Of a stretch of 64,000 bases of DNA, positions 17,699-24,794 are shown one piece after another. Made by a program: the position numbers and the translations under genes. The stretch spans positions 2,914,001-2,978,000 of the forward strand of contig NZ_CBDFIX010000002.1 of NCBI RefSeq assembly GCF_965248315.1. The letters are read 5' to 3'. Positions within the stretch are counted from its first letter, which is position 1. Each line of letters begins with the position of its first letter. The DNA comes from Ulvibacterium sp965248315. GTDB lineage: Bacteria; Bacteroidota; Bacteroidia; Flavobacteriales; Flavobacteriaceae. The notes under the pieces were generated by a model that saw only the letters and a program-made list of their open reading frames with translations, made no database searches and had not been told where the DNA came from.

Positions 17699-17721
17699 GT
17701 GCCTTCGACAGGCTCAGGCAC
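17699..17721 (+). repeat. REP-like hairpin, copy 2 (upstream of the GIY-YIG gene)
   Basis: gtgcct and aggcac form a 6-bp stem around tcgacaggctc. It is in inverted orientation to copy 1; the pair brackets the GIY-YIG gene. Confidence 0.8.
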
Positions 17722-17763
17722 CCATTTTGAACAAATTTTCCGTATACATTTTTATCGTTGTTG

Positions 17764-18675
17764 TCAATTCCCGGTTCCCTCATACGAAACAAATGCAAAT
17801 CGCCTATTATCCGGTGCCCATGAGGGTACATTAATGGTTCCTTGACCTCCGGTAAACTCGCATAAGGTTCTTATGTCTCCACTATCCAAATCATAAAGGC
17901 GTAAGGCTACCTTTTTCATGGGTGGATGTCTATCACCTTGGTCTTCCAGATATGAAATAAAAACAAAATATCTTCCATTTGGGGAAGGATGGGCAAACCA
18001 GTTGGAATAGGAATCATCCGTTAGTTGCTGGGGAATGCTACCATCGGCCTTCATCCGCCATATCTCCATTTTTCCGGATTGCATGGAATTATAATAAATA
18101 AATTGACCGTTAGGTGAATATTCGGGGCCATCATCCAATCCCGGTGAATCTGTCAATCTTTTTTCTTCTCCTCCCTTGGAGGAAATACTAAAAATGTCGA
18201 AGTTGTCATTTCTTTTTGCCGTATAGACCAAGGTCTTACCGTCCGGGGACCAGCCATGCCAATACGACGGATAATCCGGAGTTACCAATTTTGGGGTACC
18301 TCCTGAAATAGGCATAGTATATATGCGCGAAGTACCCGAAGTACCCCCTTCAATTTTATCATTATTACTGATAGCGAGGAATTTTCCATCAAAAGAAATA
18401 CCGTGGTCGTTGTTACAATTTTTAAGATTTCCGGTCGGTAACAATTCCTTCTTGCTACCATCAACGGCGACTTTATACAGCAAACCATTTTGATTGATGA
18501 TAAAATAGCTTCCATCCAGACTCCAATTGGGAGCTTCAAAATGAGCTTCCTCCTGGAGCACTATTTTTCTATCGTTTGTTTCAATGTCGAATATCTCAAG
18601 TGTAGATTGGATTTGTCCTGATTGGGAATACATAAATAAAGGGAACAAGATTAATGGAAAGTTGAAAAGCTTCAT
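17764..18675 (-). CDS. TolB-like WD40 beta-propeller protein, secreted
   Basis: 303 residues with a signal peptide (MKLFNFPLILFPLFMYSQS). PD40/TolB-type blades recur: APNWSLDGSYFII, DHGISFDGKFLAIS, YWHGWSPDGKTLVYTA, DGPEYSPNGQFIYYNS, FAHPSPNGRYFVFIS and VPSWAPDNRRFAFVS, i.e. about six blades. The GGxxRLTDSP motif between blades is typical. It is predicted to be periplasmic or surface-located; binding partner unknown and no enzymatic motif is seen. Last gene of the leftward array that starts at 24652; a 55-bp gap separates it from the acetyltransferase gene. Confidence 0.85.
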   Translation of the reverse strand: MKLFNFPLILFPLFMYSQSGQIQSTLEIFDIETNDRKIVLQEEAHFEAPNWSLDGSYFIINQNGLLYKVAVDGSKKELLPTGNLKNCNNDHGISFDGKFLAISNNDKIEGGTSGTSRIYTMPISGGTPKLVTPDYPSYWHGWSPDGKTLVYTAKRNDNFDIFSISSKGGEEKRLTDSPGLDDGPEYSPNGQFIYYNSMQSGKMEIWRMKADGSIPQQLTDDSYSNWFAHPSPNGRYFVFISYLEDQGDRHPPMKKVALRLYDLDSGDIRTLCEFTGGQGTINVPSWAPDNRRFAFVSYEGTGN

Positions 18676-18730
18676 TGTTCTTAAATATACCGGTTTAACA
18701 GAATCCTAAAGATAATGGAAAATGGTGGGT

Positions 18731-19306
18731 TTATAGTTCTCGTATGACTTTACATGGATTGCTGAAGGCAAGTACATTTTCCGGAATGTTTTTGGTGACA
18801 ACGGAACCCGCTCCAATGGTTGTGTTATCTCCAATTGATATTCCGGGCATGAGTACCGAATTTCCCCCGATCCAAACACTATCCCCAACAACAACTGGAA
18901 GTGTTGCGGTTAAATAGGAAGTTCCTTTTTCTTTGTTTTCAATAATCCTTTCCGAGGCCTTCAAAGGATGAAGAGCAGTATAAATTTGGACATAAGGTCC
19001 AATAAGACCATTTTTACCGATGGTAATCGTATTGTTATCCAGGAAAAAGCAGTTGGCATTGATGAAGGTATTTTCGCCAATAGATATGTGTTCCCCATAA
19101 TCACAAAAAAAGGGGGCTTCTATCCACACACCGCTCCCTTTGTACTTAAAAAGCTGGCCGAGCAATTCATTGCGCCGATTGATTTCTGTAGATTCCAGAC
19201 GGTTGTATTCTTGAAAAAGCTTCCTCGCCTTATGATATTGGCCGATCAATTCAGGATCTCTGGAATCATAGTTTTGTCCAGAGAGCATTTTTTCTTTTTC
19301 CGTCAT
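18731..19306 (-). CDS. Maltose/galactoside-type sugar O-acetyltransferase
   Basis: 191 residues. The N-terminal Mac domain (MTEKEKMLSGQNYDSRDPELIGQYHKARKLFQEYN) is followed by a left-handed beta-helix of hexapeptide repeats (ISIGENTFINANCFFLD, ITIGKNGLIGPYVQIYTALHPL, VWIGGNSVLMPGISIGDNTTIGAGSVVTKNIPENVLAFSNPCKVIRE). The His in TALHPL is the family catalytic residue. It would acetylate a sugar hydroxyl using acetyl-CoA; the acceptor is unknown. Cytoplasmic. Seven bases separate it from the Lacal_2735-type gene upstream. Confidence 0.9.
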   Translation of the reverse strand: MTEKEKMLSGQNYDSRDPELIGQYHKARKLFQEYNRLESTEINRRNELLGQLFKYKGSGVWIEAPFFCDYGEHISIGENTFINANCFFLDNNTITIGKNGLIGPYVQIYTALHPLKASERIIENKEKGTSYLTATLPVVVGDSVWIGGNSVLMPGISIGDNTTIGAGSVVTKNIPENVLAFSNPCKVIREL

Positions 19307-19313
19307 ATCGTGT

Positions 19314-19487
19314 TTAAGAAGAAGTGGTTAAGGCCTCTATTTTCTTTTGTACTTCATCCGCTTCCGCATATTTGGTATCACTCGCAGAGCGATTGCTTTT
19401 GGAAAGGTCAAAAGCTTCCTTCATTAATCTTCGATATTTTTCCTGTAGTTTTTCCACTTCCGATTTCTTCTTAAACAATCCGAACAT
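19314..19487 (-). CDS. Lacal_2735-type small protein (57 aa)
   Basis: A 57-residue frame on the minus strand starting MFGLFKKKSEVEKLQEKY and ending with TAA at 19314. The sequence (RLMKEAFDLSKSNRSASDTKYAEADEVQKKIEAL) is highly charged, alpha-helical and heptad-like. It matches the short flavobacterial family I know as Lacal_2735. It is too short for ordinary ORF cut-offs but fits neatly between the Fe-S gene (5-bp gap) and the acetyltransferase gene (7-bp gap). Function unknown. Confidence 0.8.
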   Translation of the reverse strand: MFGLFKKKSEVEKLQEKYRRLMKEAFDLSKSNRSASDTKYAEADEVQKKIEALTTSS

Positions 19488-19492
19488 TTATT

Positions 19493-19927
19493 TTAATCTT
19501 TAAAATCAATTTTTGAATGTGTTCCATCGCAATAGGGTTTATTGGCAGATCCCCCACACCTACAAAATGCCGTTGTACGTTTTTTTTCTTCAATATTCCC
19601 ATCTGCTAAAGTGACGGATAGATTCCCTTGAACCAATAGCGGACCATTAGGGGAAACCTGTATTTGCATCTGAGATGTGGTCTCCTTGTTTTCTTGGATA
19701 TTTTCTTCGTCCATTTCATAGCTCAGTGCTCCAGAGGGGCATTTGGAAATCTGCGTTTTTAATTCTGCCGTACTGGCATTTTCAGCTTTGATCCAGGGCT
19801 TTTCTTTGGGATTGTATACGTTGGGCAACATGTTTACGCAAATTCCCGAATGTATGCATAGTTTGGGTTTCCAAACCACGGTTAACTCCCCATTAGAATA
19901 TTTCTTTACAATTTCTCGCTCAGCCAT
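19493..19927 (-). CDS. Fer4_19 plus CDGSH iron-sulfur protein
   Basis: 144 residues with two iron-sulfur modules. Residues about 10-70 form a divergent mono-cluster ferredoxin-like domain (Fer4_19) with Cys24, Cys30 and Cys63 (CIHSGIC, KCPSGAL); only three Cys are visible in this part. Residues about 100-144 are a CDGSH (mitoNEET-like) domain with Cys122, Cys124, Cys133 and His137 (FCRCGGS...PYCDGTHSKI), which would hold a 2Fe-2S cluster. The central linker (residues 72-88) is acidic. Likely a cytoplasmic redox or Fe-S handling protein. Two bases separate it from the GNAT gene. Confidence 0.9.
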   Translation of the reverse strand: MAEREIVKKYSNGELTVVWKPKLCIHSGICVNMLPNVYNPKEKPWIKAENASTAELKTQISKCPSGALSYEMDEENIQENKETTSQMQIQVSPNGPLLVQGNLSVTLADGNIEEKKRTTAFCRCGGSANKPYCDGTHSKIDFKD

Positions 19928-19929
19928 GA

Positions 19930-20226
19930 TTATGCAATGTTAATTCCTTTTAAAACCAGTTTTTTCCATTCAGGATGACGTTTAATATACATAGCCACGA
20001 AAGGGCACATAGGAACCAAGGTCAAATCCTTTTTTTCAATATCCTCCAAAACCGCCTTGACCAAAGAAGTGCCTATTCCCTTGCCTTCCAGTCCTCGTGG
20101 AACTTCGGTATGCGTCAGATAAATCTTGTCCTTGGCCTTAATGTATTCTATCCTGGGAACAAGCCCGTCGATATGAACTTCATATCGCTTGGCTTCCGGG
20201 TTATCTATTAATTGTAAATTTTCCAT
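19930..20226 (-). CDS. GNAT-like N-acetyltransferase (YjdJ type)
   Basis: 98 residues, a short single-domain GNAT of the Gcn5-related family with the acetyl-CoA-binding segment RGLEGKGIGTSLVKAVLEDI. The opening (VHIDGLVPRIEYIKAKDKIYLTHTEVP) and the ending LVPMCPFVAMYIKRHPEWKKL are characteristic of this small subfamily. The substrate is unknown. It lies between the M20 hydrolase and the Fe-S gene in a tightly spaced leftward array. Confidence 0.88.
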   Translation of the reverse strand: MENLQLIDNPEAKRYEVHIDGLVPRIEYIKAKDKIYLTHTEVPRGLEGKGIGTSLVKAVLEDIEKKDLTLVPMCPFVAMYIKRHPEWKKLVLKGINIA

Positions 20227-20243
20227 TATTTTATGGTCTTTAA

Positions 20244-21674
20244 TTATTTTGTTCCTATCGGCGGTGGTCCTTCAGGTATCATAGGTTTGTATACTTCGCT
20301 ACCCTTGCGCTGTTTGAATTCGGCTTTCACCTTTTCTACCAATTTTGGATTTTCAAAAAGGTCCACTGCGGTCATACCCAATGCCTTGGTCGCATGCACC
20401 ATTCCCTTATGGCCTATGCTCATACCTCCACAGGCCACTACTGCCCACGAATGCCATGGGGTATCCTTTGGTGCCGTGGTCACCTTTAAATTGATATTGG
20501 GCACATTCCAGCTGACATCACCTACATCCGTGGAACCTCCTCCCGGATGTTCCTTGGTCTCCTCAAAAGGCTTTAGCGCACTGTCCATACCTACCTGAGG
20601 TTTCCCTGTAGCTTCTTGTATTTTTTTTCCAAACATAATTTCATCTTCGGTATAGGTTAAAGGATCCAAAAGGTCTAGGTTCTTTTGCATAATCTCACCA
20701 CCGGCCCTGTTGACTAAAACCTCATAAATACCTGAAATAAGTGAAATTTTATAATCTACATTGGCCATAATGGCGGCACCTTCGGCCATTTTTTGTACCT
20801 GTTCGTATACGGGTAGCATTCCCTTCCTCTTGGTATCGCGTACCCGTACCCAAAGTTTGGCATAATCTGGAACAACGTTCACCACTTGGCCACCATCTTG
20901 GATATGGTAATGGACACGTACCGTAGGTTTTATATGTTCGCGGTAGTAATTTATTCCCGTTGTGTAGAGTTCCAGGGCATCGGAGGCACTGCGCCCATTC
21001 CAGGGGTCACTGGAGGCATGTGCAGCCTGACCAAAAAATTCAACCTTAAAATCGACCAAGGCCAAGGAACTTTGAACATCGGCCTCTGTTACCGCTGAAG
21101 GGTGCCAGCTTAAATTAACATCCACGCCATCCCATAGCCCATCTCGTACCATCCATATTTTACCGAAATACTTCTCCTCGGAAGGTGTCCCAAAAAATTT
21201 AATGGTGCCCTTGATCTTTCCCTGCTCCATAAGTTCCTTTACCGCAATGGCAGAACCAAGGCTTGCGGCCCCGAATAGATTATGTCCGCATCCGTGTCCC
21301 GCGGCACCTTCATGTAAGGGTTCCTTGGTCGGTAGGGCTTTTTGGGAGATTCCCGGAAGGGCATCAAACTCACCCAAAACACTAATAACAGGATTTCCGG
21401 AACCATACGTGGCTACAAAAGCAGTTGGCATACCGGCGACTCCCCTTTCCACGTTAAAGCCATTTTTCTCTGCATAATCCGCCAGAATTCGTGAGGAATC
21501 ATCTTCCTCAAATGCGGTCTCGGCCAGGGCCCAAATGGAATCACTTATCGCTACCAGTTCGGTCCTATGCTTTTCAACCGATGCAATAATGGCCTTTTTG
21601 TTGGAGGTCAATTTTTGTCCATTGGCAATAACCCCAAGGAAAAGAAGAATTAAAAGTGATGTTTGGGTCTTCAT
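20244..21674 (-). CDS. M20 family amidohydrolase, secreted (AbgB-like)
   Basis: 476 residues with a signal peptide (MKTQTSLLILLFLGVIANGQ). It has M20 peptidase/amidohydrolase features: GEFDALPGISQ, the metal-binding GHGCGHNLFGAAS, PSEEKYFGK with the catalytic and bridging Glu, and a WHPSA His. The small dimerisation domain (DFKVEFFGQAAHASSDPWNGRSASDAL) follows, and a late GGGSTDVGDVSW segment supplies the last metal ligand region. It resembles AbgB-type p-aminobenzoyl-glutamate hydrolases more than peptidases. Periplasmic or extracellular; the substrate is an amide of unknown identity. Confidence 0.9.
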   Translation of the reverse strand: MKTQTSLLILLFLGVIANGQKLTSNKKAIIASVEKHRTELVAISDSIWALAETAFEEDDSSRILADYAEKNGFNVERGVAGMPTAFVATYGSGNPVISVLGEFDALPGISQKALPTKEPLHEGAAGHGCGHNLFGAASLGSAIAVKELMEQGKIKGTIKFFGTPSEEKYFGKIWMVRDGLWDGVDVNLSWHPSAVTEADVQSSLALVDFKVEFFGQAAHASSDPWNGRSASDALELYTTGINYYREHIKPTVRVHYHIQDGGQVVNVVPDYAKLWVRVRDTKRKGMLPVYEQVQKMAEGAAIMANVDYKISLISGIYEVLVNRAGGEIMQKNLDLLDPLTYTEDEIMFGKKIQEATGKPQVGMDSALKPFEETKEHPGGGSTDVGDVSWNVPNINLKVTTAPKDTPWHSWAVVACGGMSIGHKGMVHATKALGMTAVDLFENPKLVEKVKAEFKQRKGSEVYKPMIPEGPPPIGTK

Positions 21675-21683
21675 AAGATTGAA

Positions 21684-22103
21684 TTAGCTATTGTATTTCT
21701 TTTTGTCATGTTCATAGGTTGAGCGAATCAATGCTTCAAGGATGTTCATGTCCACGTCCGACAACCTTTTGATATAAAGACAAGACTTGCCCATCTTGTG
21801 TTTGCCTAACTTGGTCAGAAAGCCTTGGTTACGTTTAGCACCTGCACCGACGTACAATGAAAAGTTTTGCTTGCGTGGTGAAAAACCGATACGGAGCATA
21901 TCACCCTCCCTTCCGGAATCGTACTTATAGTGGTAGCTTCCAAAACCAATGATGCTTGGCCCCCACATAACAGGAGGTTCGCCTGAGATTTTCTCCATCC
22001 GATTCAAGAGTGCGTAACTATCTTTTCTTTTATTCCTGTCTTCCAATCGATCCAAAAACTCCTGTACGGAGACATTGGTGGGTATGGTCTTGTTGTTGGA
22101 CAT
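21684..22103 (-). CDS. DUF1801 domain-containing protein
   Basis: 139 residues with the DUF1801 (YdhG-like) layout: FLDRLEDRNKRKDSYALLNRMEKISGEPPVMWGPSIIGFGSYHYKYDSGREGD, the segment IGFSPRKQNFSLYVG, and GKSCLYIKRLSDVDMNILEALI at the C-terminus. Function unknown; the fold resembles iron-chaperone frataxin-like proteins in structural families. Cytoplasmic. It follows the photolyase gene by 45 bp on the same strand. Confidence 0.88.
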   Translation of the reverse strand: MSNNKTIPTNVSVQEFLDRLEDRNKRKDSYALLNRMEKISGEPPVMWGPSIIGFGSYHYKYDSGREGDMLRIGFSPRKQNFSLYVGAGAKRNQGFLTKLGKHKMGKSCLYIKRLSDVDMNILEALIRSTYEHDKKKYNS

Positions 22104-22148
22104 TTCTTGGGTTATTGGTCGAATCCTAAATATACTAAAAAAGCGAGA

Positions 22149-23459
22149 TCATCCTACTGCATCTTTATAGACCTTAAGACAACGTTCACGGGCTTCCATA
22201 TGGTCCACCATCTTTTGGGGATAGGTGCTCTCATTGTGTTCTGGAACCCATTTTGAAACATATTTTTTGTCCGAATCAAATTTGGTGATTTGGGTCATAG
22301 GGTTAAAGATGCGAAAATAAGGTGCGGCATCCACACCACTGCCAGCGGCCCACTGCCAATTTCCTACATTACTGCTCATCTCGTAATCCAACAATTTTTC
22401 GGCAAAATAGGCCTCGCCCCAGCGCCAATCTATCAATAAATGTTTGCATAAAAAACTTGCGACCAGCATACGTACGCGGTTGTGCATATATCCGGTCTCG
22501 TTGAGTTCTCGCATTCCGGCGTCTACTAATTTATATCCGGTTTCCCCTTTTTTCCATTTTTCGAATTCCTTTTCCTCATTGCGCCAGGCGATACGATCGT
22601 ATTTTGGCTTAAAAGCTTTTGTTACCGTTGTGGGATAGTGCCAAAGAATTTGCATAAAGAACTCTCGCCAAATAAGTTCGTTCCAGAACACTTCATTTTT
22701 TTCCGCAATTGCTTTTTTTACCATTTCCCGAATGGAGACGGTGCCAAAACGTAGATGTGGGCCTAGCCGAGAAGTCCCATTTTCCTTTGCAGGGTAGTTT
22801 CGTGTATCCTCATACCGTTGTATGAAGTTGGAAGTTGCATTGTACTCACGGATTTCTATGGATGATGCCTTAAAACCGATATCTGAAAGTGTTAGATATG
22901 GTAGGTCTGATTGTTTTATAAAATTTCGAAAAAGGGGAGCAGTGCTATGGAGTTTTATATGCTCGCTGGCCTTAAACTTTTCTTTCCATTTCTTCATATA
23001 GGGAGTGTAGACCACATAGGGATTACCATCTTCCTTGACAACTTCATTCTTTTCAAAAATGACCTGATCTTTGAACGTTTTAAATTCTACGTTTTGCTTT
23101 GCCAATAGTTTTTGAATACGTTCGTCGCGTTCCTCTGCATAGGGTTCGTAATCACGGTTTGCATATACGCCTTGAATATCATATTCCTTTAGCAAATCTT
23201 TGTAGATGGCCTCGGGTTTTCCGTGGTATAAGGCCAAACCACTTCCTGATTCATTTTGAAGAGTTCTTCGCATTTGCTGAAGCCTTTTGTGTATAAACGT
23301 TACCCGTGCATCGTCTTTGGGAAGTTTTTCCAAGATTTCGCTGTCGAAGATAAAGATGGGAAGTACAGGGAAATCAGCTGTTAATGCTTTTAAAAGACCA
23401 ACGTTATCATTCAAACGTAAATCCCTTCGAAACCAAAAAACAGAAACTTTAGCCTTCAT
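22149..23459 (-). CDS. phrB: Cryptochrome/deoxyribodipyrimidine photolyase
   Basis: 436 residues, class I photolyase family. The N-terminal Rossmann antenna domain (VSVFWFRRDLRLNDNVGLLKAL, VLPIFIFD) is followed by the helical FAD domain with TSRLGPHLRFGTVSIRE, ELIWREFFMQILWHYP, WKKGETGYKLVDAGMRELNETGYMHNRVRMLVASFL, and LLDYEMSSNVGNWQWAAGSGVDAAPYFRIFNP. These hold the FAD and the tryptophans of the electron-transfer chain. It repairs cyclobutane pyrimidine dimers with light. Third gene of the SRPBCC-SDR-photolyase operon, one base after the SDR stop. Confidence 0.96.
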   Translation of the reverse strand: MKAKVSVFWFRRDLRLNDNVGLLKALTADFPVLPIFIFDSEILEKLPKDDARVTFIHKRLQQMRRTLQNESGSGLALYHGKPEAIYKDLLKEYDIQGVYANRDYEPYAEERDERIQKLLAKQNVEFKTFKDQVIFEKNEVVKEDGNPYVVYTPYMKKWKEKFKASEHIKLHSTAPLFRNFIKQSDLPYLTLSDIGFKASSIEIREYNATSNFIQRYEDTRNYPAKENGTSRLGPHLRFGTVSIREMVKKAIAEKNEVFWNELIWREFFMQILWHYPTTVTKAFKPKYDRIAWRNEEKEFEKWKKGETGYKLVDAGMRELNETGYMHNRVRMLVASFLCKHLLIDWRWGEAYFAEKLLDYEMSSNVGNWQWAAGSGVDAAPYFRIFNPMTQITKFDSDKKYVSKWVPEHNESTYPQKMVDHMEARERCLKVYKDAVG

Positions 23460-23460
23460 T

Positions 23461-24153
23461 TCAGTTAATATTCAAAGTAGACATCCCACCATCAACCCCG
23501 ATTACCTGCCCCGTCATCCAACTACTTTTATCACTTAGGAGGAAAATCGCCATATTTGCTATATCTTCTGCCTGGCCCACTCGTTTTAACGGATGTCGCT
23601 CAGCCATATTCTCTTTTTTTCTCTCGTTGTTGAGAAGTTTTGAAGCCAGTGGTGTATCTACCAATGAGGGTGCTATGACATTTACCCTGAGTTTTGGTGA
23701 GTACTCGGCCGCCAAGGATTTTGCGAAACCCTCAATGGCCCCTTTAGACGCCGCAACACTGGTATGGAACGGCATTCCCTTTCCAACCGCTACAGTACTA
23801 AAGAATACCATGCTGGCACTTTGAGCCATTTTTGGTATGATTTCCTTAACTATTCTCACCAGACCAAGAAAATTTATGCGCATGTCCTGTTCAAAGGTGT
23901 GTAGATCCATCATCTTAAAGGGTTTAAGGTTTATACTCCCAGGACAATATATAAAACCATGTAGTGTATCGGGCAGGGTCGATACACTAAAATCATCCTT
24001 GGTAGTATCAAAAGGAATGTATTGACACTTGATCTCTTCTAAACCCTCTTGTGAACGGGATGCAATAAAAAGAGTATGGGTTTCATGGAGTTGTTGGACC
24101 ACTGATTTTCCAATGCCGTGGGAACCCCCAATTAAAAGGATGTTTTTCTTCAT
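23461..24153 (-). CDS. SDR-fold protein with altered catalytic Tyr
   Basis: 230 residues, classical SDR length. The nucleotide-binding motif is GGSHGIGKSV at residues 9-18. The catalytic Ser (Ser119, FFSTVAVGKG) and Lys137 are present, but the YxxxK tyrosine is Val133: the segment reads TSVAASKGAIEGF. DNA read-back confirms GTT at that codon. C-terminal RVNVIAPSLVDTPL and DKSSWMTGQVIGVDGGMSTL are typical. It may be a reduced-activity or non-oxidoreductase SDR, or use another proton donor. One base separates it from each neighbour, so it belongs to the light-linked operon. Confidence 0.9.
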   Translation of the reverse strand: MKKNILLIGGSHGIGKSVVQQLHETHTLFIASRSQEGLEEIKCQYIPFDTTKDDFSVSTLPDTLHGFIYCPGSINLKPFKMMDLHTFEQDMRINFLGLVRIVKEIIPKMAQSASMVFFSTVAVGKGMPFHTSVAASKGAIEGFAKSLAAEYSPKLRVNVIAPSLVDTPLASKLLNNERKKENMAERHPLKRVGQAEDIANMAIFLLSDKSSWMTGQVIGVDGGMSTLNIN

Positions 24154-24154
24154 T

Positions 24155-24652
24155 TCAAAAGGATTTTAGGGACAATTCGTTGGGAATACCCTCCACCTTC
24201 CCAAAAAGTTCGGCAAGCTTTTGTTCGCGATATTTGAAAATCCTTGTCAACTGCTTTCTTACCAATAAGGGATGTGCCCATTGTCCTAGAATACCGAACG
24301 GGACTTTGTAGTCAATAATATCCTCCATCTCTACACCATCATCAATTGTTTTCAAAAAATGTTTATGATGCCAAAGTGCATAAGGACCAAAACGCTGCTC
24401 GTCCACAAAATAAGCTCCATCAACAACATGGGTAATCTCTGTTACCCATTTAGTGGTATAGCCCGGAAAAGGGGATACTTTATATTGTATAATCTGACCT
24501 GGAAACATGGGGCGGTCAGCTCCGGCAAGTATGTTAAAACCCATATGGTCCGGCGTAATTACTTTTAGGTTGGCAGGGCTTGATAAGAAATCCCAAGCTT
24601 CTTTTTTTGTAATGGGCAATGCCTGCTTAGAATGTAACTGGTATAGTTTCAT
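24155..24652 (-). CDS. SRPBCC family ligand-binding protein
   Basis: 165 residues with the START/SRPBCC pattern: YQLHSKQALPITKKEAWDFLSSPANLKVITPDHMGF, then PFPGYTTKWVTEITHVVDGAYFVDEQRFGPYALWHHKH. The fold is a helix-grip barrel that binds a small lipophilic ligand. No signal peptide. First gene of the SRPBCC-SDR-photolyase operon, with a -33/-7 promoter that places the transcript start only a few bases before the ATG. The ligand is unknown; the linkage to photolyase suggests a light- or oxidative-stress role. Confidence 0.9.
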   Translation of the reverse strand: MKLYQLHSKQALPITKKEAWDFLSSPANLKVITPDHMGFNILAGADRPMFPGQIIQYKVSPFPGYTTKWVTEITHVVDGAYFVDEQRFGPYALWHHKHFLKTIDDGVEMEDIIDYKVPFGILGQWAHPLLVRKQLTRIFKYREQKLAELFGKVEGIPNELSLKSF

Positions 24653-24665
24653 AAAGGCGTTTGTA

Positions 24666-24693
24666 CAAATATAGAACCAAAAATGTTTAACAA
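24666..24693 (-). promoter_or_regulatory. Promoter of the SRPBCC-SDR-photolyase operon
   Basis: On the minus strand TTG (24693-24691), a 17-bp spacer and TATATTTG (24673-24666), 13 bp before the ATG. A consensus Bacteroidota promoter; the operator-like repeat at 24684-24713 overlaps its -33 box. Confidence 0.7.
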
Positions 24694-24713
24694 AAAAATA
24701 AAAAGGTTAAACA
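24684..24713. promoter_or_regulatory. Candidate operator, inverted repeat TGTTTAAC-N14-GTTAAACA
   Basis: Two perfect 8-bp arms (24684-24691, 24706-24713) with a 14-bp AT-rich spacer, centres two helical turns apart. One arm covers the -33 box of the photolyase operon. The pattern suits a dimeric regulator such as a MerR/LitR light sensor, but no such regulator is in the window. Confidence 0.6.
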
Positions 24714-24794
24714 AATAATAAATTCGTCGATTTTACTATCTAAATCATTGAATATCATTTAGTTTGATTTACTATTTCTTCACTTTTTTGTACA

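Noticed and set aside
18968..19474. A 168-codon plus-strand frame opposite the acetyltransferase
   Set aside because: Shadow of the acetyltransferase and of the 57-residue gene, both of which have clear family signatures on the minus strand.
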